Shown: positions 43,508 to 52,297, counted from the first letter of the stretch. The stretch: DNA of 64,000 bases from Aurantimonas coralicida DSM 14790 (GCF_000421645.1 NZ_ATXK01000003.1:1-64000); one strand, 5' to 3'. Notes: a model not told the origin generated them from the letters alone. Program-made: numbers and translations.

Positions 43508-44152
43508 TCATGCGACCAGCGCCTGCGACTCGGTCTCGATTGTCATGAAGCTGCGGCCGACACGGCCGACACAGCGGTAGAAATCCGCCGACCGGGCCGT
43601 TTCCAGATACGCGAAGAAGCGGCCCATCCACGGCTGCATGTGGCGGGCGAAGAAGTCGCGGGCGGCGCCCTCGGGGGCCTCGAAGCGCCCGTCGATCAGC
43701 CCGGCCATGGTCTCGCACAGCACCCCGACGTGGTCTTCGAGCTCGACGAGCGAGGGGGACCGCTCGATGCCCAACCGCGCCAGATCCTGCCGCAGGCGGG
43801 CCAGCGGCTTCTCGCGCAGGAAGCCGGTCAGGTAAAAGGAGCCGTAGGGCACCAGTTCGCCGCGGCCGACGCCGATGAAGAGGTCGAAATACTCGCGCTC
43901 CAGACGCGCCGGATCGGCCCGGCGGGCGGCCTCGGCCAGCGCCGCGTGGCTGCGCCCGAGCGGGGTCGCGTCGCCGCTGAGGCCGGCGACCAGCGCCAGC
44001 GTCTCGGCGCTCGGCTCGCGGGCCATGAGAACGGCGAGAAGGCCGTAATGCTGGACCCGGAACTGGTCGACCGGATCGAGCGCCGCGCGCAAGGACGCCG
44101 TCGCCGTTGCGGCAACGTCGTGAGCGCTCGGTTCGGAAGGCCCGTCGGTCAT
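43508..44152 (-). CDS. TorD-family molybdoenzyme chaperone
   Basis: A 214-residue all-helical cytoplasmic protein of the TorD/DmsD family: REYFDLFIGVGRGELVPYGS with FYLTGFLREKPLARLRQDLA, then EDHVGVLCETMAGLI and FFARHMQPWMGRFFAYLE. The E-Y-x-x-L-F-x-G and Y-x-S-x-Y elements are the family signature. It should bind the FdhA Tat signal and guard cofactor insertion before export. Confidence 0.9.
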   Translation of the reverse strand: MTDGPSEPSAHDVAATATASLRAALDPVDQFRVQHYGLLAVLMAREPSAETLALVAGLSGDATPLGRSHAALAEAARRADPARLEREYFDLFIGVGRGELVPYGSFYLTGFLREKPLARLRQDLARLGIERSPSLVELEDHVGVLCETMAGLIDGRFEAPEGAARDFFARHMQPWMGRFFAYLETARSADFYRCVGRVGRSFMTIETESQALVA

Positions 44153-44263
44153 CGTGGCGCTTTCATGGGTGTCCGGTTACCCGTTGATCTGGAACGAGAA
44201 CCTAGATGGTTCCGGGGTTTGTGCAAGCCTCTTTTGAACCATTCCAGTTTCGTTGACGGCTAT

Positions 44264-44956
44264 TCAAATCGGCAGCGCGCTGCCATGTCGCAGCGGCCGG
44301 TTTCGCGGAGCTTGCTGCGCTGTTTCCGCAGCGATTTCGGGCATGGTTTCCGGCGTCTCCGGTAGGGCCGAATCCTGCGGGCCGGGCGCGGCGGAAACCG
44401 TCTCGTTCGGCACAGGCTGCGCGGCGTCTGCCATGGTCATGGGGGACGGCGATTCGGCGGCGTCGCTTCGATCCGCCGCAACGGTCGGCTCCGCGGCCGG
44501 GGCGGGCGCAGCCTTCTCGCGGCCGAAGATGTCCTTGACCATCTGCTTGACGTCGGTCGTCGCCGACAAGGGCCCGGAGACCGGCACGCCACCGGGCACG
44601 TTCCAGTCCCAGGCATAATCCCTGGCGTCACCGACATAGTCGCGGATGGCGGGATCGAGCGACCAGAGCCGCCGCATGGCGCGATTGCGCAGGGAGGCCG
44701 GGACGCCCTTGCGCAGAAACGCTGTCATGTCCGACGCGGCGGTCAGATCCTCGGGGTCGGGCAGCGCCGCCAGCTCCTCGGCGGAGATCGGTGCATCGAC
44801 AGCGGCCTGCGGCGCGTCGTCCGGCGCCGCGTGCTCAAGCGATACGCCAGCGGCCTCCGCGGCAGGGCCGGAATCCGTTCCGGTTCCGGCCGTGCGGTCC
44901 GCGTCGGCGACCTCGCGCTTGCGCTGGGACCAGCGGGAGAGGAAATCGCTGCTCAA
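44264..44956 (-). CDS. DUF3306 protein
   Basis: A 230-residue protein with the DUF3306 start DFLSRWSQRKREV, the LPDPEDLTAASDMTAFLRKG block and VPASLRNRAMRRLWSLDPAI. The C-terminal third is Ala/Pro/Glu-rich and disordered. DUF3306 genes keep company with DUF3305, TorD and FdhA in proteobacterial formate dehydrogenase clusters, but the function is unknown. The start is read as TTG 44956 (AAGGAC upstream), which leaves a 91-bp gap to the preceding gene; ATG 45127 in frame would overlap that gene by 80 bp and lacks the family N-terminus. Confidence 0.82.
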   Translation of the reverse strand: MSSDFLSRWSQRKREVADADRTAGTGTDSGPAAEAAGVSLEHAAPDDAPQAAVDAPISAEELAALPDPEDLTAASDMTAFLRKGVPASLRNRAMRRLWSLDPAIRDYVGDARDYAWDWNVPGGVPVSGPLSATTDVKQMVKDIFGREKAAPAPAAEPTVAADRSDAAESPSPMTMADAAQPVPNETVSAAPGPQDSALPETPETMPEIAAETAQQAPRNRPLRHGSALPI

Positions 44957-45047
44957 ACCGGTCGTCCTTGCCGTCCTGTTCGTGCTTCCTGATCTGCCGC
45001 AGGGAAAACTAGCCTGCGATCCGAGCGGGTCGAGGGTGTGGGCCGCA

Positions 45048-46778
45048 TCAATGTCTGTGGCCGTCAAAGTCTGTGGGCGCCCGGTGATCCTCGGCAAGAC
45101 GCGGCTTTGGCCGGGCCGTGCCGGCATAGGGATCGATCCCCTCGTTCAGCACGGCCTCCACCCGGCAGTCCTCGCACATGCGGATCGCGTCCAGACGGCG
45201 GGCATTCTCGCCGGCGAACATCCAGTGCTTGCCTTCCAGCTTGGCGATGATCCGCTCGATCGTGCTCTTCGTGCCGAAGGGCTTGGCGCAGCGGATGCAG
45301 CAGAAGGGCTCTTCCTCCTTGAGGATCTGCCGCGGCGCGTTCCAGGCGGCGAAATCGAGTATCGGCTCCAGGGTGATCACCTGTTCCGGGCAGGTCGCTT
45401 CGCACAGGCCGCACTGGACGCAGGCGCCATGGGAGAAACTGAGAAGCGGCCGGTCCTCGCTGGCCGACAGCGCGCCGGTGGGGCAGGCGGTCACGCAGGC
45501 GTGGCACAGCGTGCAGCCGTCGGTCTGCACATGAACCTTGCCGAAGGGCGCGCCCTGCGGAAGCGCCACCTGCTCGACCGGCGCCGGCGCGACCCGGTGC
45601 AGCATCCGCAGGCTCAGCTCCAGAAGCTCGCGCTTGCTGCCGGCCGGGGCGAAGCTGGCGGGCGCCGGTGCGGCGCGGCCGAGCGGAAGGGCCGCCAGTT
45701 CGGCGAGCATCTCGTCCGGCGTATCGGCATGGAGGATCCGGCAGGAATCCTCGCCATAGCCGAGCGCGGCCGCAAAGGCGCCGGCCAGATCGACGGTCCC
45801 GGCCAGGGTGGCAATGCCGTTCCGCGGCGCGCGCCGCGCCAGGATGCCGATGCCGGCCGCCCCATAGGCGAACGCCGCGGCGAGGCTCTCCAGCCCGATC
45901 TGCTTGATCTCGTTGACGGCCATCGGCAGCACATGGGCCGGGAGCGCCGGACCGGCGGCGTCGATGAGCGGCTGGCCGACATAGCCGTCATGGAAGAGGA
46001 CGACCGGATCACGGCCGCCAGCGGCCCGGTAGCTGGTCAGGAGCGTGCGCAAGCGGTCGAGCTGCATGTCGACCGTCGGCAGCGTGTAGGAGGCCGCGCC
46101 CGTCGGGCATACCGCGGCGCAATTGCCGCAGCCGGCGCAGACATAGGCGTCGATCGTCACATGCTCGCCGGCCGGCGCGATCGCCTCCATGGCGCAGGCG
46201 TCGAGACAACGGGTGCAGCCGGTGATCGACGAGCGCGAATGGGCGCAGAGCTCCTTGCGGAACGCGATATATTGCGGCTTCTCGAACTCGCCGACGAGTT
46301 CCGATGCTTCGGCGATCGCCGCGTCGAGGCCGGCCGGGTCGGCGACATCGGCACGCAGATAGCCGTCGCGCGCTTCATGGGCCGGAAACAGCGGCGGCCG
46401 GGCCGCGAGATCGAGGATCACGTCGCAGCGCGACACGGCGCCGTCGCGCGGCAGCGCCATGCCGTCCGGCGGCATGTACCCGTCCACGACGGCCTGATAG
46501 GCGCCGAAATGCCCCGTGGCGCTGGCGATGCGGCCGCGCGCCACCGGAAACGGCAGGCCATCCGGCACCGGCGTCAGGCCGCCATCGTCGAGGAGTACCG
46601 TCACGTCCAGGGACGCCGCCAGCCGCAGGCCCGCATCGATCGCGGCCGCGCCGTCGCCGCAGATCAGGATGGTGCCATCGCTGACGAGGGACAAGATCGG
46701 CGGCTGCGCCCGGGGGAGGGCGGCAAGCGCCGCCTCGGCTGTGTCGCGGGGGCCGGTATGGGCTGGCGTATCGGTCAC
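45048..46778 (-). CDS. Multi-cluster 4Fe-4S protein of the formate dehydrogenase cluster
   Basis: A 576-residue cytoplasmic iron-sulfur protein. Residues ~45-160 resemble a nucleotide-binding or NAD-dependent module (LSLVSDGTILICGDGAAAID). Ferredoxin motifs follow at ~185-235 (TGCTRCLDACAMEAI and CAGCGNCAAVCPTGAA) and ~420-475 (CTLCHACVTACPTGALSAS and CVQCGLCEATCPEQVI), and more Cys pairs near the end (CCIRCAKPFG, CEDCRVEA). Such proteins (FdhT-like in Shewanella nomenclature as I recall it) lie beside FdhA and probably supply electrons or sulfur during cofactor maturation. It heads the minus-strand operon. Confidence 0.85.
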   Translation of the reverse strand: MTDTPAHTGPRDTAEAALAALPRAQPPILSLVSDGTILICGDGAAAIDAGLRLAASLDVTVLLDDGGLTPVPDGLPFPVARGRIASATGHFGAYQAVVDGYMPPDGMALPRDGAVSRCDVILDLAARPPLFPAHEARDGYLRADVADPAGLDAAIAEASELVGEFEKPQYIAFRKELCAHSRSSITGCTRCLDACAMEAIAPAGEHVTIDAYVCAGCGNCAAVCPTGAASYTLPTVDMQLDRLRTLLTSYRAAGGRDPVVLFHDGYVGQPLIDAAGPALPAHVLPMAVNEIKQIGLESLAAAFAYGAAGIGILARRAPRNGIATLAGTVDLAGAFAAALGYGEDSCRILHADTPDEMLAELAALPLGRAAPAPASFAPAGSKRELLELSLRMLHRVAPAPVEQVALPQGAPFGKVHVQTDGCTLCHACVTACPTGALSASEDRPLLSFSHGACVQCGLCEATCPEQVITLEPILDFAAWNAPRQILKEEEPFCCIRCAKPFGTKSTIERIIAKLEGKHWMFAGENARRLDAIRMCEDCRVEAVLNEGIDPYAGTARPKPRLAEDHRAPTDFDGHRH

Positions 46779-47180
46779 GATGGACGCAATCCTTCGGGCG
46801 TGTACGGCATTTCAGGCAGCCGGTTGTCTCACCGTCCACCGTTGGCGTAGAACGATTTTAAACTGGCGCAAGTCAATAGTATCACGTGGTTTTTTCATGT
46901 CGTCGCCATCGACCCTCGGGCTCGATCTCCGCCCGTTTCGCTGCCTTGTCTCCCCATCTGGAACCCGCAACGCGGGCGGCCACCGCCTTTGCGTCTCCCG
47001 CATCGGTCCCGATGCGCCGGTCCGCCTGCGGCGTTTTCCCGCGTTGGGGCGTTCCCGTACGGCGGGTCGGCATCAGTCGGGGCGGCTGGACAGCGATGGG
47101 CCGATGCGCGATGGGGAGCGCCGGCCGCTCGCTGCGGCCTTGACGCCGCCGTTACGGCGCGCGCCCGCAATGGGGGCCCC
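46779..47180. other. Divergent promoter region of the formate dehydrogenase cluster
   Basis: 402 bp between the ferredoxin-like gene and DUF6505 with no gene I can support; a minus-strand frame overlapping 46895-47602 is a shadow. An AT-richer part near 46850-46900 probably contains the divergent promoters of the two arms of the cluster. Confidence 0.5.
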
Positions 47181-47726
47181 ATGGCTTTGAAACTGCCGCG
47201 CACGATCCGCATGGACCCGTCCGACGCCTTCGTCTTCACGGAGGCAGCCGAACCCGGCGAATGGGCCGTCAGCGGCACCTTCCGCTTCTGGAACCGCGAC
47301 GTCGCGGCGCTCGAGGGCAAGGAGCGCCAGGCATTTCGCTCGGGGCTTCTGGGCGTTGCGAGCTTCGGCTGGTCGACCCTGGCGATCGTCAGCGAGGCGA
47401 GCGAGGCCGAGCGCGACGCGGTGGTGGAGGAACTGGCCCGCCATCTCGTGACCCATCTCGGCGCGCCGGATGTCGCCACCGCCCGGCCGGCGGCGGAAGA
47501 GGAGGTGGCCTTTGCCGCCTCGCTCTGCGACCACCCGGTGAACACCATGCTGGCGGTGCAGCGCAGCGTCGAGAATGGCGACATTCGCGAGCGCTTCCGC
47601 ACCCTGCATCGGCGCGAGGGCGCCGTCGATCATTCCCGCGCCTTCGGCTTCGTCGAGATCGACGAGGACGACGACGCTTATGCCGAGCATGTGGACATCC
47701 GCACCCTCGGCAAGACGCAGCCATGA
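47181..47726 (+). CDS. DUF6505 protein
   Basis: A 181-residue protein resembling the DUF6505 family that accompanies formate dehydrogenase accessory genes: LPRTIRMDPSDAFVFTEAAE at the start, WAVSGTFRFW, GLLGVASFGWSTLAIVSEAS, LARHLVTHLGAPDVATARPA, and DHPVNTMLAVQRSVE. No catalytic motif is evident. ATG 47181 is preferred over the upstream frame to 46989. It begins the plus-strand accessory set. Confidence 0.78.
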   Translation: MALKLPRTIRMDPSDAFVFTEAAEPGEWAVSGTFRFWNRDVAALEGKERQAFRSGLLGVASFGWSTLAIVSEASEAERDAVVEELARHLVTHLGAPDVATARPAAEEEVAFAASLCDHPVNTMLAVQRSVENGDIRERFRTLHRREGAVDHSRAFGFVEIDEDDDAYAEHVDIRTLGKTQP

Positions 47727-47748
47727 ACCCGGACGCTGGAGAAACGAG

Positions 47749-48759
47749 ATGAGCGAGTTCTGGGTATCCTGCGGCCATCAGCTTCTCGACCGCAATGCGT
47801 CGGGCCATCTGCTGCTGACCGACGAATTCCTGAAGGCCTATTTCGCCCGGCCCGAGCTGGTGCCGCCGCCCGAGGCCTGCGCCGCCGAGCTGGCCCTGCA
47901 TGCAAGCCTCTTGGCCGATCCGCGCCGTCCGGTCAGCGAGGCGGAGATCGCCGGGCTCGACGATGCGGATGCGCGCGAGAACTGGCAGGTGATGCTGGCC
48001 TTCCGCGACAGGCTCATGGCTGCGCCGACTTTGGAGGCGGCCTATCTGACGCTGGTGCGCGGCGACATGTCCGGCACGCCGCATCTGTTCGTGAACCAGC
48101 TGGCGCAGGTCGTCCTGCGCAACGCTCTGGATGGCTGCGCGGACCCGTTCGTCCTGCGCTCGGCCGAGCTGTTTTTCCGGCCGCAGCGGGCAAGCGTCCA
48201 CGACGGCGCACTGCTTCTCGCCGATGCCGAGATCGTCGAGATGCAGGAGCAGGATCGCCATGCCTCGCCGCTCCTGGCGATGTTCGCCGAACCGGCGGTG
48301 AGCGAGCTCGACGTCCTCGATGCCGAGAACGCCGCCTCCTATTTCCACCGCGACGAAGCCTTCGAGCTGGTGCTGAGTTTTGCCTCGGGGCCGGCGGCGC
48401 GGGCCGGCCTTGCCGAGGCGATCGAGCGCTGGATCGCGCATCTCCTCGGGGTGCGGGTGAAGGTCGAGCCGGTTGCCCGGGTGGATGACGACGACTGGGC
48501 CTGGTTCGTCGGGCTCGATGCCGAGGCCAGCCGGATCGGCAACCAGGTCTGGCGCGGCGATACGGTGGCCCCCGCCGATCTGGAGAAGATCATCGGCATC
48601 TTCGCCCTGACCTTCGCCGATCCGGCCGAAGCCCTGCCGGCCATCGGCGCGCGGCCGGTCTGGCTGTTCCTTGCCAGGCCGAAGGACGGCGTCGTGCGGC
48701 TGAAGCCCCAGAACCTCGTTGTCGGCCTGCCGCTGCGCTCGCCGGCGGAGGTGGCATGA
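47749..48759 (+). CDS. DUF6352 protein
   Basis: A 336-residue protein of the DUF6352 type: FWVSCGHQLLDRNASGHLLL at the start, DEFLKAYFARPELVPPPEAC, then VLRNALDGCADPFVLRSAEL and RPQRASVHDGALLLADAEIV. No membrane or signal segments. Known only by association with formate dehydrogenase clusters. It follows DUF6505 by 22 bp (GAGAAACG before the ATG) and its stop overlaps the next start (ATGA). Confidence 0.78.
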   Translation: MSEFWVSCGHQLLDRNASGHLLLTDEFLKAYFARPELVPPPEACAAELALHASLLADPRRPVSEAEIAGLDDADARENWQVMLAFRDRLMAAPTLEAAYLTLVRGDMSGTPHLFVNQLAQVVLRNALDGCADPFVLRSAELFFRPQRASVHDGALLLADAEIVEMQEQDRHASPLLAMFAEPAVSELDVLDAENAASYFHRDEAFELVLSFASGPAARAGLAEAIERWIAHLLGVRVKVEPVARVDDDDWAWFVGLDAEASRIGNQVWRGDTVAPADLEKIIGIFALTFADPAEALPAIGARPVWLFLARPKDGVVRLKPQNLVVGLPLRSPAEVA

Positions 48760-49211
48760 GCATGGATGCGCCGTCCTTCCGTGTCGGGGTGGTGGTCGAG
48801 CGGCGGCCGTCGAAGAGCCCCTGGGTCGACCATGCCTGGCGCATCGTGGCGATCATTCCCGAGGCGATCGGCACCGAGCCCGGCCATGTGCTCGGCCACG
48901 ACGGCGAGGCGGTGCTGCTCTATGCCGGCACGCGGTCGGTGGAATTCCACCGGGTCGAGACCGGCAATTACCGCGACAATCTGACCTCGGGCAGCCCCGG
49001 CCTCTGGGTGACCCTGGCCCTGACTGACGAAGAGCCCGGAATCCGGCTCATCTCGGTGACCGCCGATCCGGCCGAGGGCGAATCCCTGACCGAGATCGGC
49101 GATTTGATGGTCGAGATCGCGCCGATGCCGCCGGAGATCGCCGAACGTCTCGCCGCCTTCGTTAAAACCCACCATGTCGAACGCGTCTTCACCAAGCGCA
49201 AGCGCCAGTAA
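48756..49211 (+). CDS. DUF3305 protein
   Basis: A 151-residue protein of the DUF3305 family, with the typical VGVVVERRPSKSPWVDHAWR start, LYAGTRSVEFHRVETGNYRD and PGLWVTLALTDEEPGIRLIS. The function is unknown; DUF3305 and DUF3306 nearly always flank exported formate dehydrogenases. Translationally coupled to DUF6352. Confidence 0.85.
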   Translation: MSMDAPSFRVGVVVERRPSKSPWVDHAWRIVAIIPEAIGTEPGHVLGHDGEAVLLYAGTRSVEFHRVETGNYRDNLTSGSPGLWVTLALTDEEPGIRLISVTADPAEGESLTEIGDLMVEIAPMPPEIAERLAAFVKTHHVERVFTKRKRQ

Positions 49212-49333
49212 CCCTCTGGTTGCGCACGGATACATCCCCGGGCGGTCGAACCTTATCCTTCGGTGGCTAAGCGTCCGGGAACCCACCCGCCGGGAGGGGC
49301 ATTGCTGCGCAAACGCAAGCCAGGGAGATCGGC

Positions 49334-49477
49334 ATGGCAGGGAAAACCGGCATCATCGTCGCCATCGGCGTCGTGCTCTTCATCATCGTCGGAGTCATCG
49401 GCTTCTACGGATCCGAAGCCTCGAACGCGCCCGAGGGCGACATCGTCAATTACGAAGAACCCGAGGTCGAAGGCTGA
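49334..49477 (+). CDS. Small membrane protein (47 residues)
   Basis: A short gene with a good ribosome site (AGGGAGA, seven bases before the ATG). The product has one transmembrane helix (TGIIVAIGVVLFIIVGVIGF) and an acidic C-terminal tail ending NYEEPEVEG. It sits 122 bp after DUF3305 and before the AmiC leader. Layout (short hydrophobic start, acidic tail) parallels the 62-residue protein at the far end of the formate dehydrogenase cluster. Function unknown. Confidence 0.65.
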   Translation: MAGKTGIIVAIGVVLFIIVGVIGFYGSEASNAPEGDIVNYEEPEVEG

Positions 49478-49562
49478 ACCGCCTGGACCGCACGGTCCAT
49501 TTGCAGTGTTGCGGCTGGTCCGCGCTCAAAAAATAGGCGTGCCCGGTGCGAGGCAGAAGCGC

Positions 49563-49590
49563 TTGACTCGGCCTCGCTCCCTGCTACGCT
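49563..49590 (+). promoter_or_regulatory. Candidate sigma-70 promoter of the amide operon
   Basis: TTGACT at 49563-49568 and TACGCT at 49585-49590, 16 bases apart, would start transcription near 49597 and give a ~90-base leader before amiC. The -10 match is weak, so this is tentative. Confidence 0.4.
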
Positions 49591-49601
49591 GACCTGACAT
49601 A

Positions 49602-49632
49602 CCGGCCTTGTTCGCCGGACGGCATTCGAGCC
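49602..49632 (+). promoter_or_regulatory. Leader RNA hairpins, candidate ANTAR antiterminator
   Basis: Two small hairpins lie before the terminator: CCGGC/GCCGG with a seven-base loop (49602-49618) and GGC/GCC with the six-base loop ATTCGA (49621-49632). The second uses bases 630-632, which also form the base of the terminator stem, so the two structures exclude each other. This is the architecture of ANTAR (AmiR-type) targets, though the loops do not match the A1/G4 hexaloop rule exactly. Confidence 0.45.
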
Positions 49633-49676
49633 CCGCCCGCCCGTCGATTCCTGTCGACGGGCGGCGGGGCTTTTTT
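49630..49676 (+). terminator. Strong intrinsic terminator ahead of amiC (probable attenuator)
   Basis: A 16-bp GC-rich stem (one bulged C) formed by 49630-49646 and 49655-49670 with an eight-base loop, followed by six T residues at 49671-49676. It ends 11 bases before the amiC start codon. It could end the preceding small gene's transcript, or act as the attenuator relieved by AmiR; the second reading fits the next two genes. Confidence 0.9.
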
Positions 49677-49687
49677 GTGGGATCGAC

Positions 49688-50815
49688 GTGACGCAACGCA
49701 TAGACATCGGCATTCTCTACTCGCGCTCCGGCAACTACCGGTTGCTGTCGGACGCCTGCCGCGCCGGCGCCATGAGCGCCATCGCGGCGGTCAATCGCGA
49801 CGCGGCGCTGGGCGTCGAGTTCGTACCGATCGAGCGCGACCCGGAGGGGCAAGTCGACCGCTATGCGCCGCTCTGCGAGGAGATCCTGCGCGACAGCGGC
49901 GCCCGTCATGTCATCGGCTGCATCACCTCCTGGAGCCGCAAGGAGGTCATCCCGGTGCTGGAGAAGACCGGCGGGACCCTCTGGTATGCCTGCCCCTACG
50001 AGGGCTTCGAGACGAACGACCATGTCGTCTACATGAATGCCTGCCCGAACCAGCATCTGGTCCCGCTGCTCGGCCATGTCGTGCCGCGCTTCGGCGCCGA
50101 CGCCTTCCTGGTCGGCTCGAACTACATCTGGGGCTGGGAGACCAATCGCGTCGCCCGCGATCTGGTCGGCGACGCCGGCGGACGCATCCTGGGCGAACGC
50201 TATCTGCCGCTCGGTGATACCGACGTGTCACGGCTGATCGACGAGATCCGGGCGACACGGCCGAATTTCATCCTCAACCATCTGATCGGCCCGTCCTCCT
50301 ATGCCTTCTTCGCGGCCTATGACGAGTTGGCCCGTCAGGATCCGCATTTCGCCGCCGCATCTTGCCCGATCCTTTCCTGCAATCTGACGGAGATCGAACT
50401 GCCGGCGATCGGCGCCGCGGCAGAGGGCCATATCGCCGTCGGACCGTATTTCCACGACAGGGCAAAGCCCTGGCCGAGCCAGGCGACGGAGCCGGCCTTC
50501 ACGTCGCGGCCCTCGTCCTTCTTCGCCGCCGCATACAGCGCCGTTCTCGTTCTCGCCGACCGTCTTGCTGCGGATGCCGGCGCGGCGCGCCGCATTCCCG
50601 ACTTCGCCGGCCGGCGGTTCGCCACGCCCTTCGGCGAAATCGCGATCGATCCGCAGACCCAGCATGCCAGCCTGCCGATCCGCATCGGTCGTGTGCGGGA
50701 CGGCGGGTTCGACGTGGTGGAGGAGAGCGCGCAGCGGGTCGATCCTGACCCCTATCTCTCGCGCTACGATCCGGCGCGGATCTTCCCGCGTCCCTCGCTG
50801 CGAGCCGTCTCGTGA
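49688..50815 (+). CDS. amiC: AmiC-like amide-sensing regulator (binding-protein fold)
   Basis: A 375-residue cytoplasmic periplasmic-binding-protein-fold regulator without a signal peptide. Family marks: IGILYSRSGNYRLLSDACRA, GARHVIGCITSWSRKEVIPV, GTLWYACPYEGFETNDHVVY, HVVPRFGADAFLVGSNYIWG and ALAD-like helices, typical of the AmiC/UrtA group that binds short amides and urea. In Pseudomonas, AmiC holds the antiterminator AmiR inactive until amide binds. Start is GTG 49688, 11 bases after the terminator T-run, so the leader is very short. Its end overlaps the amiR start (GTGA). Confidence 0.9.
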   Translation: MTQRIDIGILYSRSGNYRLLSDACRAGAMSAIAAVNRDAALGVEFVPIERDPEGQVDRYAPLCEEILRDSGARHVIGCITSWSRKEVIPVLEKTGGTLWYACPYEGFETNDHVVYMNACPNQHLVPLLGHVVPRFGADAFLVGSNYIWGWETNRVARDLVGDAGGRILGERYLPLGDTDVSRLIDEIRATRPNFILNHLIGPSSYAFFAAYDELARQDPHFAAASCPILSCNLTEIELPAIGAAAEGHIAVGPYFHDRAKPWPSQATEPAFTSRPSSFFAAAYSAVLVLADRLAADAGAARRIPDFAGRRFATPFGEIAIDPQTQHASLPIRIGRVRDGGFDVVEESAQRVDPDPYLSRYDPARIFPRPSLRAVS

Positions 50816-51414
50816 CCCGCCGCAGCCGCATCCCCAATCTCGGCGGGGCCAGGGCCTTCGTGCTGCACCCGCCGCACGCGACCACTGCCGCGCTGGTTCG
50901 CCAGCTGGCGGCGATCGGGCTCGACCCCGTCGAATCCTGGCCAGACCTGCCGGCCGACGCGCTGGCGGCCGACTTCATCTTCTTCGACGCCGATCTCGGC
51001 TATGACGCGCAGTTTCCGTGGACGCCGGGCGAGGCCCCGATGCCGATGATCGCGTTGATCGGCTCCGAGGCGCCCGGACGCATCGAATGGGCGTTGTCGC
51101 ACGGCGCGCACTCCCACCTCGTCAAGCCGGTGGCCAATTCCGGCATCTATTCGGCGCTGCTGATCGCCCGGCAGGGCTTCGAGGCGCGCCGGAGCCTCGC
51201 CGACGAGGTTCGCGGGCTCAAGGGGCGGGTTGCCGAACGGCAGACGATCGTGCGCGCCGCCGTGGCACTCAGCGCCGGCGGTGTCGGCGAGGAGCGGGCC
51301 TATGCCCAGCTGCGGGCGCTCGCCATGAGCTGGCAAACCACGATGGAAGAGGCGGCACGCCGCGTCCTGGCACTCGAAGAGGGAGGTCGCGATGAGCGCA
51401 GAACTCGTCTCTGA
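50812..51414 (+). CDS. amiR: AmiR-like ANTAR antiterminator
   Basis: A 200-residue protein with a pseudo-receiver domain (~15-125; ADFIFFDADLGYDAQF, IALIGSEAPGRIEWALSHGA) lacking a convincing phosphoacceptor pocket, then a coiled-coil stretch and a C-terminal ANTAR RNA-binding domain (AYAQLRALAMSWQTTMEEAA). ANTAR proteins bind paired hairpins in the leader and stop terminator formation. GTG 50812 overlaps the amiC stop and its own end overlaps the next gene by 23 bp, so all are one transcript. Confidence 0.9.
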   Translation: MTRRSRIPNLGGARAFVLHPPHATTAALVRQLAAIGLDPVESWPDLPADALAADFIFFDADLGYDAQFPWTPGEAPMPMIALIGSEAPGRIEWALSHGAHSHLVKPVANSGIYSALLIARQGFEARRSLADEVRGLKGRVAERQTIVRAAVALSAGGVGEERAYAQLRALAMSWQTTMEEAARRVLALEEGGRDERRTRL

Positions 51415-52297
51415 GCCGACGGCGCCCGTGGTGGTCGCCAAGCCGGCCGGCGTTCTGGCGCAGCTGCTGCGCCGCCCGCTGGCGCTGATCGGTATCGTGC
51501 TGATCGTCGTCACTGTCGTAGGCGCGATCGCCGCGCCCTGGCTGACGTCCTACGATCCGAACGACCAGCTCTTCGACGGGCTGACGCTGCAGGGCGCGCC
51601 GATGGCGCCGGGTGGCGCCTTCGTCCTCGGCACCGATCTCCTCGGCCGCGATCTCCTGACGCGCATGCTCTACGGCGCCCGTACATCCCTGATCATCGGC
51701 ATCGTCGCCAATGGCGTGGCGCTGATCATCGGCACTCTGGTCGGCGTCACCGCCGGCTTCTTCCGGGGCTGGATCGGGGCGATCCTGATGCGTTTCACCG
51801 ACCTGATGATGGCGTTTCCGGCGCTGCTCCTGGCGATCTGCCTCGCCGCCGTGCTGTCGCCGAGCCTGTGGATCGTCGCGATGGTGATCGCGCTGGTCAA
51901 CTGGGTGCAGACCGCGCGCATCGTCTTCGCCGAGACCAGCTCCCTCGCCGAGCGCGAGTTCATCGACGCCGAGCGCTCAATCGGCGCCTCGACGCCGCGA
52001 ATCCTGTTCCGCCACATCCTGCCGCATCTGCTGCCGACGATCATCGTCTGGGGCACGCTCGGGATCTCGACCACGGTGCTGCTGGAGGCGACCTTGTCCT
52101 ATCTCGGCGTCGGCGTGCAGCCGCCGACCCCGTCCTGGGGCAACATCATCTTCGAGAACCAGACCTATTTCCAGGCGGCGCCCTGGCTGGTGTTCTTCCC
52201 CGGCGCGGCCATCCTGGCGCTTGCGCTGGCCTTCAACCTCGTTGGCGATGCGATGCGCGACATCCTCGATCCCACCCAGCGGGGGCGGCTGTCATGA
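51392..52297 (+). CDS. ABC transporter permease (DppC/OppC family)
   Basis: A 301-residue inner-membrane protein with about six helices. It has an N-terminal helix (LALIGIVLIVVTVVGAIAAP), the OppC-type segment FVLGTDLLGRDLLTRMLYGA and the permease EAA loop with AERSIGASTPRILFRHILPH. It pairs with the next gene's permease. Overlaps amiR by 23 bp and the next start by four. Confidence 0.92.
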   Translation: MSAELVSEPTAPVVVAKPAGVLAQLLRRPLALIGIVLIVVTVVGAIAAPWLTSYDPNDQLFDGLTLQGAPMAPGGAFVLGTDLLGRDLLTRMLYGARTSLIIGIVANGVALIIGTLVGVTAGFFRGWIGAILMRFTDLMMAFPALLLAICLAAVLSPSLWIVAMVIALVNWVQTARIVFAETSSLAEREFIDAERSIGASTPRILFRHILPHLLPTIIVWGTLGISTTVLLEATLSYLGVGVQPPTPSWGNIIFENQTYFQAAPWLVFFPGAAILALALAFNLVGDAMRDILDPTQRGRLS

